A DNA stretch of 18,405 nt. Origin: CAYSHJ01 sp964589725 (lineage in GTDB: Bacteria; Planctomycetota; Planctomycetia; Planctomycetales; Planctomycetaceae). Positions within the stretch are counted from its first letter, which is position 1, and each line of letters begins with the position of its first letter. Both the position numbers and the translations under genes were made by a program. The stretch is from NCBI GenBank assembly GCA_964589725.1, contig CAZPUJ010000644.1, positions 1-18,405 on the forward strand, in the 5' to 3' direction. Of this stretch, positions 6,857 through 13,519 are shown one piece after another. The notes beneath the pieces are model-generated. The model made no database searches, had not been told where the DNA came from, and worked only from the letters and a program-made list of their open reading frames with translations.

Positions 6857-7158
6857 GTAAACCAAAGAGACCGCTCGACAGTAGCCGGTGAGAGTTCGGA
6901 GCCTGAAGTCTCACGACTTTAGCGACTCGCTGCTCTTCCCAAACTGCCTCGTCGCTCAGCTCAACACTTTTGCTCCCTGCGGCAAACTCTCGCTGATCAG
7001 CAAGGTCAGCGGTTTCCTGACATTCGTTTCAAGTCTTACGACGGTTATCGCCGATACGGACGAAAAGGCTCGGTGCCTTGCGCGGATGCTCTGCCCGATG
7101 GTGATTTCAGCAAGCCCATCGGCGGAGGATCGAGCACTTGGGCGTGGGAGACTTCGAG
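6857..7158 (+). other. Non-coding gap between eda and the secreted protein
   Basis: About 300 bp with no gene that I can support. An open frame from 6888 has no family resemblance and reads through a small repeat-like hairpin, AAGTC-TCAC-GACTT, at 6908-6921. A second small hairpin, AAGGC/GCCTT, lies at 7065-7079. No clear terminator or promoter was recognised. Confidence 0.5.
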
Positions 7159-8775
7159 ATGCAGCCGCTAGTTCGCTGGGTATTGAGTTTGGTTGTGGTT
7201 CTGGGCACCGCCGAAGCCTGGGGGCAAGGCCCCGCCACGCAGGTCACGAATCAACCAAACTTTTCCATTCCGTATCGCTTCGATCAGACCGAAATGCGTC
7301 GACTGGCGGCGCGCGAGATCCGCCTATTTCTGTCTCGCAACGGTGGTTTGGATTGGCAGCACGCGCAGACCGTTGCTCCGGAAGCCGGTCGCTTTAGCTT
7401 CAAGGCGCCCTCAGACGGTGAATATTGGTTCGCTGTGCGAACGCTCGACGGACGCAACCAACTGCATCCCGACTCGAACGTGGTCGAGCCCGGTTTGATT
7501 GTCATCGTGGACAGACAAGCTCCTGACTTGCAGTTGTTGTTGCAGCAAACGGAAGCGGGGCGAGTGCAGTTGTCGTGGAGCGCCTCGGACGTGAATCTCG
7601 ATCCCACCAAGCTCGTGCTTGAGTTTTCGCAGCCCGGCTCCGACTGGCAGCCGGTCAACGTAAAGACTCAAACTGCGGGACAGACCAGTTGGAGCGTTCC
7701 GGCCGGCGGACAAGTTTCGGTTCGCGGTTCGGTCGCCGATCGTGCAGGAAACGTCGGTTCGGCTCAAACGGGGGTTGTCGTGCAGGCGGTCGGACAAGGC
7801 AACCAGCGACCCGGACAAGGCAACCAGCGACCCGACCAGGGCAACCAGCGGCCCGACGCGGCGGACTACAATCAGCCAATCGCGACCGGCGGTTCCTCGA
7901 ATCCCTTCTCCTTCGGCCCGTCGACAAGCACGTCCGGCGCACCGAAGCCTCCGAGTGGACCATTCTCGAACTTCAACGCGCCGCCGAACGGAGCGGCGGC
8001 CTCGTTGCCTTCCGCCGTGCAATTTCCGACCGAGGCACAAGCGGCCAACGCCTTCCCACCGACTCAGATTTCGAACTCGGGCGGACAGCCACGCATGAAC
8101 ACCGCCGAGTGGGGCTCGAATCGCGTCCGCACCGCGCCGAACGGACGCTTCCGCGCCGTGAAGTCGCATCGGTTCGAGATCAACTACCGTATCGACGACG
8201 TTGGTCCGTCGGGCGTCAGCGCGGTCGAACTCTTCGTGACGCAAAATAACGGTGGCAAGTGGTGGAAGTACGGCGACGACCCGGATCGGCAAAGCCCGTT
8301 CGTGGTCGATGTGCCTGAGGACGGCCTTTACGGCTTCGTCATTCGAGTTCGCAGCGGCGCCGGATTGGCCGACGATCCGCCGCAATCGGGTGAAGAGCCG
8401 TCAATCGTCATCGTCGTCGATCGCACGCCGCCGCAGGTGCAGCTCTTGCCCGCTCAGCAAGGAACCGGCGGGCAAATGAACAAGATCACGATCAACTGGC
8501 GAGTCAGTGACGACAATCCCAGCGACAAGCCGGTCTCGCTGGCCTACTCGGCTCAACCGAATGGCCCGTGGGAACCGATCTGCGGCTGGCAAGCGGACAC
8601 CGGCAGCTTCGTTTGGAATGTCAACCACGGCGTGCCATCACGCTTGTACATTCGCTTGGTCGCTCGTGACGCGGCCGGCAATTTCGCTTACGTCGATTCG
8701 CCACAGCCGTTGCTCGTCGACTTGTCCAAGCCGACCGCTCGCATCGTGGATGTCGAATCGAACAGTCCGCAATAG
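7159..8775 (+). CDS. Secreted protein with duplicated Ig/FN3-like halves and a QGNQRP repeat linker
   Basis: A 538-residue exported protein of unknown function. The start ATG at 7159 follows GGGAG by 8 nt; an upstream in-frame TTG at 7138 is less likely. MQPLVRWVLSLVVVLGTAEA is a signal peptide, with cleavage near AEAWG-Q. Two homologous halves can be seen. The first (about 25-205) runs EIRLFLSRNGGLDW, DGEYWFAVRTLDG, VDRQAPDLQLL, VQLSWSASDVNLDPTKLVLEFS, VADRAGNVG. The second (about 310-530) runs AVELFVTQNNGGKWW, DGLYGFVIRVRSG, VDRTPPQVQLL, ITINWRVSDDNPSDKPVSLAYS, ARDAAGNFAY. Both look like pairs of beta-sandwich domains. They are joined by a disordered linker with three QGNQRP-type heptapeptides, then Pro/Ser/Asn-rich sequence. 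No enzyme motif and no C-terminal sorting signal is visible. It may be a periplasmic or cell-surface structural protein; that is inference. Confidence 0.85.
   Translation: MQPLVRWVLSLVVVLGTAEAWGQGPATQVTNQPNFSIPYRFDQTEMRRLAAREIRLFLSRNGGLDWQHAQTVAPEAGRFSFKAPSDGEYWFAVRTLDGRNQLHPDSNVVEPGLIVIVDRQAPDLQLLLQQTEAGRVQLSWSASDVNLDPTKLVLEFSQPGSDWQPVNVKTQTAGQTSWSVPAGGQVSVRGSVADRAGNVGSAQTGVVVQAVGQGNQRPGQGNQRPDQGNQRPDAADYNQPIATGGSSNPFSFGPSTSTSGAPKPPSGPFSNFNAPPNGAAASLPSAVQFPTEAQAANAFPPTQISNSGGQPRMNTAEWGSNRVRTAPNGRFRAVKSHRFEINYRIDDVGPSGVSAVELFVTQNNGGKWWKYGDDPDRQSPFVVDVPEDGLYGFVIRVRSGAGLADDPPQSGEEPSIVIVVDRTPPQVQLLPAQQGTGGQMNKITINWRVSDDNPSDKPVSLAYSAQPNGPWEPICGWQADTGSFVWNVNHGVPSRLYIRLVARDAAGNFAYVDSPQPLLVDLSKPTARIVDVESNSPQ
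7792..7854 (+). repeat. Three tandem 21-bp repeats encoding QGNQRP heptapeptides
   Basis: Units lie at 7792-7812, 7813-7833 and 7834-7854. The first two are identical in sequence; the third differs at three positions. They are in frame within the secreted protein and encode a repeated Gln-Gly-Asn-Gln-Arg-Pro core with a Gly or Asp between units. Copy number may vary between strains by slippage without shifting the frame. Confidence 0.9.
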
Positions 8776-8880
8776 GCCCATCAGCCGTGCCGCGAATGTC
8801 GTTGCGATCTGACCATGCGGCTCAGGACGGGATTCTGACTTGGTCGAGCTGCCACGGTCGTAACGCGAGCAGAGTCGCCG

Positions 8881-9120
8881 AGTCACGGAGTGACTTCTGA
8901 CGGTAGCCGTGGGTTTCAACCCACGGACTCGGATGGCGCTCGGATGGCGCGAAAATCATTTCGTCGCGGAGCGACGATTGAACGTGTGGAGTGTCAGCAC
9001 ACATGAAATGGGTCATCCGCGCGGCGTGGTTTCAATCGTCGCTCCGCGACGAAATCGGTTTGCCGATTCATCGACCGTGGGTTGAAACCCACGGCTACCT
9101 TCAGCGGTCGCTCTGCGACC
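8881..9120. repeat. 240-bp nested composite palindrome (REP/MITE-like)
   Basis: Outer perfect 25-bp arms lie at 8902-8926 and 9075-9099; inner perfect 25-bp arms lie at 8958-8982 and 9031-9055. Every arm also contains its own hairpin: CCGTGGGTT/AACCCACGG in the outer arms and TCGTCGC/GCGACGA in the inner arms. A third, diverged pair flanks them: AGTCAC-GGA-GTGACT (8881-8895) and GGTCGC-TCT-GCGACC (9106-9120). These flanking blocks with their spacers match as an inverted repeat at 21 of 28 positions. An 11-bp tandem duplication sits at 8928-8949. No coding sequence is supported inside. Motifs of this kind recur between planctomycete genes to my recollection. Confidence 0.88.
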
Positions 9121-9304
9121 AAGGCAAAAACGAAAGTGCGGCCGGTAAGGTGTGAGCAATAACTCGGCACACGCTCACGAGTGGTTTTGAGATTCCACGA
9201 GGAGTTCTCCCGGCACGTTCGGCGTTGCTGCGTGCATACGACATCACTGAGATCGTCCCGGTGCAGCCTGCATCGCACCTCACTTCTGACTGCTTTCGAT
9301 CGCG

Positions 9305-9370
9305 CCGCCTGAACTCATCCGTAAACGACCGACGACCACGCTTCGTCTTTGAAACCACTTTCCGTGACAT
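9305..9370 (-). pseudogene. Possible transposase N-terminal remnant
   Basis: An ATG at 9368-9370 preceded by GAAGGGAG opens MSRKVVSKTKRGRRSFTDEF, followed by R residues. The RRSFTDEFRR phrase resembles the start of IS3-type OrfA transposase subunits (RRxFTxEFKRxAV). Resemblance ends after about 22 codons; the frame runs on to 9101 without family features and ends inside the palindromic repeat. Only a short scrap would remain, and chance similarity is possible. It lies downstream of the truncated sigma gene on the same strand. Confidence 0.3.
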
Positions 9371-9468
9371 CTTGAACTCCCTTCTGGATCCTCCAGATTA
9401 AGGAGTTGAGCTGTCCGTGAAACCGACAGCACCTCACTGCTGAGTTCTTCGAGTAGTTCCAGTGCCGG

Positions 9469-9753
9469 TCATGTCCGTGGCTGCCGCTTCTGCCAAGCCA
9501 GCACTTCGTGACGAAAGACCGTCCAGAGCCAGGCTCGAAAACTACGTGACGGCTCATAACGAAACTCTGGTACTCTCTGAATCAGCAGTACGAACAACTC
9601 TTGCAACAGGTCTTCCACTGAGCTGTCAGCCACACCAAACCGCGCTGCCCATCGTCGCAAGAGCGGAGTGAGCCGGCGGACGAAACGCTCCCAATCGCCG
9701 GAGACCGGTTTTTCACACAGGCGATAGAGCAATGTGGCAGGCGTGACGAACAT
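9469..9753 (-). pseudogene. Truncated ECF sigma factor (region 2 only)
   Basis: The protein from the ATG at 9751-9753 is 94 residues and matches only the first half of an extracytoplasmic-function sigma factor. LLYRLCEKPVSGDWERFVRR and RWAARFGVADSSVEDLLQEL carry region 2.1-2.2, with the DLLQELF core-binding helix. FRYEPSRSFRAWLWTVFRHEV covers region 2.3-2.4, for the -10 element. Translation then stops at QKRQPRT. The region 4 helix-turn-helix that reads the -35 element is absent; complete relatives run about 170-190 residues. The same frame continues after the stop as PALELLEELSSEV, which could be the inter-domain linker, so the gene was probably cut short by a stop and then lost its 3' half. 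A TTG start at 9786 falls inside the upstream TIR element, so the original promoter may also have been displaced. Probably non-functional. Confidence 0.72.
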
Positions 9754-9778
9754 GAGAAGGGACGCGGAGAGTTTGTCG

Positions 9779-9915
9779 TCAAACAAGCGACCCCGCCGAC
9801 CTTGCGTCGGCGGTTTACGGGTTTCTGCACTACGAGGCAGTCAGGTCGAGTGGAGTTCAAGTCGTGCAAAAACCCGCGAGCTACTGAGACAAGCTCAGTG
9901 GGGTCGCTTGGTTGA
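9779..9915. mobile_element. 137-bp MITE-like element with 16-bp TIRs and paired subterminal hairpins
   Basis: Terminal inverted repeats TCAAACAAGCGACCCC (9779-9794) and GGGGTCGCTTGGTTGA (9900-9915) match at 15 of 16 positions. Inside each end is a hairpin: CCGCCGAC/GTCGGCGG at 9793-9813 and ACTGAG/CTCAGT at 9883-9899. A further internal inverted pair (9818-9830 and 9864-9876) matches at 12 of 13. No coding capacity was seen and no target duplication was evident. It ends 25 bp upstream of the favoured ATG of the truncated sigma gene. Confidence 0.6.
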
Positions 9916-9988
9916 GGGTTAGTTGTTTTTTTTCAATGGCATCCCTGAATTGAAATCGGATGCGTCTAGGTGACTCCACATAACCTAA

Positions 9989-10070
9989 CCCTCTCCCCCG
10001 ATGCGGATGAGAGGGAACCAATTGCGCGCACGTCGCGCATAATTCATGATCGGAGACTCTAATCGGTTCC
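9989..10070 (-). terminator. Hairpin cluster downstream of the enolase-superfamily gene
   Basis: Three nested or adjacent stems lie just beyond the stop at 10082. TGCGCG/CGCGCA is at 10023-10039. It is enclosed by GGAACC (10014-10019) with GGTTCC (10065-10070), extendable across one mismatch. CCCTCTC/GAGAGGG is at 9989-10015. There is no clear U-tract, so intrinsic termination is only a possibility; a repeat relic is an alternative. Confidence 0.3.
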
Positions 10071-10081
10071 TGTTTTCATCA

Positions 10082-11275
10082 CTACGTCGCGACCTGGGTG
10101 ACGCGGATCGTCACGCGTCGCAATGCCGCCTCATCAACTTGCACACCTAGCCCCGGACCGGACAGTGCTGGGGCGAGGCCTCCGCGGCCGAACGTGATGT
10201 CTTGTACGGTCAGTCGTTCGCGCACGAGATGCCGGTCATAGCTCCCTTCCAAGTAGCGAATGCCGCCGACCGAACAAGCGAAGTGACGTCCGGCCGCCGA
10301 CAGGATGCCGGTTTCACCCACTTGGCAGCCGAGTTGATAGCCGAGTCCCGCTTGATGCGCGAGCGCGGCGAGACGGAGCGACGACACGAAGCCGCCGCAT
10401 TTCGACAGCCGGATGTTGAACAGGTCGCACGTGCCGGATTCGATCGCTCGGTGAGCGTCGGTCAGGCTGCACAGTGACTCATCCAGCATCAATGGCACGC
10501 CGATGCTGCCGCGCAGTTTTGCCAAACCGGCGAGCTGCCTGTGCGGCACCGGTTGCTCGAGCGATGTGATGTTGAATGGAAGCAACGGAGCGAGGCTCGA
10601 TTCCAAGTTCTCGCACGTCCAGGATTCATTGGCGTCGATGCGCAGATCGACACGTCCGGCGGGCAGAATCGCTCGAATGCGGCGGAGTTGGTCGGCGTCA
10701 TCGGTTCCGTCGACGCCTACTTTGACCTTCGTTTGGTGAAAGCCGTACAGCCGAATCTTCCAGCTTCGCACGGTCGTCTGCCACGGCGACATGGCCGTGA
10801 TCACCGAACTGTACCGCACTGGCGATTTCGGCTCGCGAATCGCGAACGTCTCGGACAAGAGTTCCGTGACTCGCGATAACGGCACGCCATCCGATCGAGC
10901 GGCGGCGTCGAGCAAACTCAACTCGATCGCGCATCGCACCGAGTTACCGAAACAACCTCGTTCGACAAACGGGCAACCGCTGTCAGCGATCTTGAGCTTG
11001 ATCCGATCGGCCAACGTGATCGCCTGCGAAAGGTTTTCGAACGGATCGGCCAACTGCCGCGCAAGGTCACTCTCGGCCAGCAAGCTCCAGGCGTTTTCGA
11101 TCGTCTCACCGGTGACGTACGGCCTCGGCAGCCCCTCGCCCCAACCGATCGCTCCGTTGTCGAGTTCGCAGCGCACGATGAGCGAATCGGTATCCTGCCG
11201 CGCGTGTGACGCGTGTCGCACGATGTGCTTCAGCGGGATGCGGACGTGATATGCGGTCAGGCGGGAGAGTCGCAT
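10082..11275 (-). CDS. Enolase-superfamily enzyme, muconate-lactonizing / dipeptide epimerase subgroup
   Basis: A 397-residue enzyme of the muconate-lactonizing-enzyme subgroup. These enzymes abstract a proton alpha to a carboxylate using two lysines and a Mg2+ ion. The full catalytic set is visible: K183-x-K185 in TKVKVG, metal ligands D213 in RIDANESW, E240 in LEQP and D265 in LDES, and the second-face lysine K292 in IRLSKCGG. The N-terminal capping domain starts MRLSRLTAYHVRIPLK. The complete set argues for an active enzyme. Known functions in this subgroup include muconate cycloisomerase, o-succinylbenzoate synthase, N-acylamino acid racemase and Ala-Glu-type dipeptide epimerase, and the sequence alone does not decide. 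It starts 20 nt after the lysC stop on the same strand, so the two are probably cotranscribed. That might hint at amino-acid or cell-wall peptide metabolism, which is inference. No strong ribosome site was seen. Confidence 0.88.
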   Translation of the reverse strand: MRLSRLTAYHVRIPLKHIVRHASHARQDTDSLIVRCELDNGAIGWGEGLPRPYVTGETIENAWSLLAESDLARQLADPFENLSQAITLADRIKLKIADSGCPFVERGCFGNSVRCAIELSLLDAAARSDGVPLSRVTELLSETFAIREPKSPVRYSSVITAMSPWQTTVRSWKIRLYGFHQTKVKVGVDGTDDADQLRRIRAILPAGRVDLRIDANESWTCENLESSLAPLLPFNITSLEQPVPHRQLAGLAKLRGSIGVPLMLDESLCSLTDAHRAIESGTCDLFNIRLSKCGGFVSSLRLAALAHQAGLGYQLGCQVGETGILSAAGRHFACSVGGIRYLEGSYDRHLVRERLTVQDITFGRGGLAPALSGPGLGVQVDEAALRRVTIRVTQVAT

Positions 11276-11295
11276 GGGTTATTGACGAACGTCAG

Positions 11296-13080
11296 TCACA
11301 AATCAAACGTCTTCAACAGCGACTCCAGCGCCCGTTGACCATCTTCGGGCGACACGACGGCGCTGATGCGGATTTCGCTGGTGCTAATCATTTGGATGTT
11401 GACGTTGGCGTCGGCAAGGGCACGGAACATTTTCTCGCCGACGCCGGTGTGGCTGCGCAGGCCGATGCCCATGACGGACAGCTTGGCAATGTCCCTTTCG
11501 AAACTCAGCGCGGCGTCGCGCCACGGTTCCAAAACCTCGCGGACCAACAACAGGCACTGATCGAGATCGTTCCGCAGAACGGTGAACGACAAGTTCGCGT
11601 GACCGCGCTGGCTGATGTTCTGCACGATCATATCGACCATCACATCCCCTTCGGCGACGGCAGAGAAGATCCGCGCCGCGACACCCGGCTCATCCGGAAG
11701 ATTGCGGACGGTGACGCGTGATTGGTCTGTGTCGAGCAGCACTTCGCTGACCACGATGTCTTCCATGTGCGAAAGCCGCGAGACGACATCCCTCTCCAGT
11801 TCGTCGCGCGAGTGGTGCGAGACCGCGTCGTACTTTTGATTCCAACCGACCGGTGGCGCCACGGCGGTTTCCTCGTACAGTTTGAAGCCGTCATGCACGG
11901 CGAGCAGTGCCTCTTGGCAGCGGCTGCGATCGACGAGGCAGGAAATCTTGATGTCACCGGTGGTGATCATGCCAATGCTGACGCCGATGTCCGCCAATGA
12001 CTGAAACATCGTGGCCGCAACGCCTGTGTGGGTCCGCATGCCGCTGCCGACGCACGACACTTTCGCCAAGTTGGTGCCGTGCTGCACCGTGCCCGCACCG
12101 AGTTCGGTCACGGCTTCGTGCGCCGCCGTCAACGTTTCGGCGAGGTCGTTCTGCGGGACCGTGAACGACACCTGAGCCAGTCCGCCGCTACTGACGTCTT
12201 GCACGACCATGTCGATCGGAATTTTGCGCTCGGACATCTTGGCGAAGATCAGGCTCATCACGCCTGGCCGGTCGGGGATGTCGCACAGGCTGACGCGGAC
12301 TTCGTCTTTGACCAATGCCAGTCCGGTCATCACCGGCCCGCCCTCGTCGGCTTCGGGACAAATCAGCGTGCCCAGTGTCTCGTTGAACGACGGCCGCACA
12401 CGCAGCCGCACGCGATATTTCTTGGCGAACTCGATCGACCGCGAGTGCATCTTGCCACCGCCGAGGCTCGTGAGTTCGAGCATTTCATCGTACGAGATGT
12501 GCTGCAGCTTGCGTGCGTTCTTCACGATCCGCGGGTCGGTTGTGAAGATGCCTTCGTCGTCGGTGTAGATCTCGCACTCCACGGCTTGCAGCACGGCGGC
12601 CAGCGCGGTCGCGGTCGTGTCGCTGCCACCGCGGCCCAGCGTTGTGATGTTGAAATCGTCGTCGACTCCTTGGAACCCGGCTGCGATGACGATCTTGTTG
12701 TGATCCAACGCTCGCCGGATACGCTCCGTCGAAATCTTGCGGATGCGAGCTTTCGTGTGCGTCGCGTCGGTGATGATGCCGATCTGCGCGCCGGTCATGC
12801 TCACGGACGGTTCGCCCAGTGCATGCACGGCCATCGCCACCAGAGCGACCGCTTCCTGCTCGCCGGTGGCCAGCAGCATATCCATTTCACGCATCGGCGG
12901 GTTCTTGGAAATTCCGTTGGCCAAATCAATCAGTTCGTCGGTCTTTTGCCCGCGAGCACTGACAACCATCACCACCTGATGCCCCGCCCGCTTGGCGTCG
13001 ACAGCTCGTTGAGCCGCCGCCAGGATCTTGTCGGGGGTCGCCACGCTGGTTCCACCGAACTTTTGCACAATGATCGACAC
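11296..13080 (-). CDS. lysC: Aspartate kinase with four ACT domains
   Basis: Phosphorylates aspartate, the first step toward lysine, diaminopimelate, threonine and methionine. At 594 residues it is far longer than the roughly 400-450-residue enzymes with two ACT domains. The kinase domain (about 1-245) has KFGGTSVA at 7-14, the VVSARGQKTDELI segment, GFQGVDDDFNITTLGRGGSD, and LGGGKMHSRSIEFA. Four ACT modules follow: about 255-335 (IPDRPGVMSLIFAKMSE), 340-410 (GSGMRTHTGVAATMF), 435-510 (LPDEPGVAARIFSAV) and 515-590 (GIGLRSHTGVGEKMF). They are a duplicated ACT pair, an arrangement known from cyanobacteria. These domains normally bind lysine and/or threonine for feedback inhibition. The start is GTG at 13078-13080, with GAGGTGG 7 nt upstream. 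The enolase-superfamily gene follows after 20 nt, and bamA diverges upstream. Confidence 0.95.
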   Translation of the reverse strand: MSIIVQKFGGTSVATPDKILAAAQRAVDAKRAGHQVVMVVSARGQKTDELIDLANGISKNPPMREMDMLLATGEQEAVALVAMAVHALGEPSVSMTGAQIGIITDATHTKARIRKISTERIRRALDHNKIVIAAGFQGVDDDFNITTLGRGGSDTTATALAAVLQAVECEIYTDDEGIFTTDPRIVKNARKLQHISYDEMLELTSLGGGKMHSRSIEFAKKYRVRLRVRPSFNETLGTLICPEADEGGPVMTGLALVKDEVRVSLCDIPDRPGVMSLIFAKMSERKIPIDMVVQDVSSGGLAQVSFTVPQNDLAETLTAAHEAVTELGAGTVQHGTNLAKVSCVGSGMRTHTGVAATMFQSLADIGVSIGMITTGDIKISCLVDRSRCQEALLAVHDGFKLYEETAVAPPVGWNQKYDAVSHHSRDELERDVVSRLSHMEDIVVSEVLLDTDQSRVTVRNLPDEPGVAARIFSAVAEGDVMVDMIVQNISQRGHANLSFTVLRNDLDQCLLLVREVLEPWRDAALSFERDIAKLSVMGIGLRSHTGVGEKMFRALADANVNIQMISTSEIRISAVVSPEDGQRALESLLKTFDL

Positions 13081-13519
13081 GATGCGGCCACCTCGCTGCC
13101 ATTCTTCAAACGCGGCGGTTTTTCAGCGGAAAACGCCGGTGCCAAGGTCTTTATCACGACACGCCTGGCTGCCGATATTTTCGCTCAAAGACGCCTCAAA
13201 CGAGCGAGGCAAGATAACAAAAGCCCATCATGTCCGAAACAAAGCCGGTCACGGTTGCCACCGGCTTACGCGCAAAGTGCGTCGTGCGCCCTGCACCGGG
13301 CATTCCGCCGAACACATCTTGCTCCGAAACCGGTTTTTGCAATACACACCCGCTGCCCTTCGGGATGTCGGTCGCAACCTTCCTGTCTGTCTCTCATCGT
13401 CAAACCCCTGCATTTCCACTCGGAATCTCCCCGTGAACAACGGTGTCAAGGACGGCACCCGTCGTGTTGAGCGTGTGCTTTGCAGCCGTGAGCGGACCTC
13501 GCGTTTTGTTTTCGGACGA
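13081..13519. other. Divergent intergenic region lysC / bamA
   Basis: About 440 bp lie between the lysC GTG and the favoured bamA ATG. A 6-bp hairpin, GCCGGT/ACCGGC, lies at 13244-13265. The bamA frame is open through the whole stretch but shows no protein-like features upstream of 13433. A 68-codon frame at 13230-13436 has no recognisable resemblance. I saw no lysine riboswitch and no convincing promoter. Confidence 0.5.

Noticed and set aside
7411..8385. Minus-strand frame of 324 codons
   Set aside because: Antisense to the secreted duplicated protein; its apparent repeats mirror the 21-bp repeats of the sense gene.
8881..9120. CRISPR array
   Set aside because: Repeats are in inverted, nested orientation with irregular spacing; there are no regular spacers and no cas genes.
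13230..13436. Small plus-strand frame of 68 codons beginning MSETKPVTVATG
   Set aside because: No Shine-Dalgarno, no recognisable family, and it lies in the leader region of bamA.
12028..13470. Plus-strand frame of 480 codons
   Set aside because: Antisense to lysC, His/Arg-rich, typical of GC-rich antisense frames.
13028..13519. N-terminal extension of the bamA frame
   Set aside because: It would place over 160 residues before a clear export signal and overlap the lysC start region; the ATG at 13520 (or at most the GTG at 13433) is more sensible.
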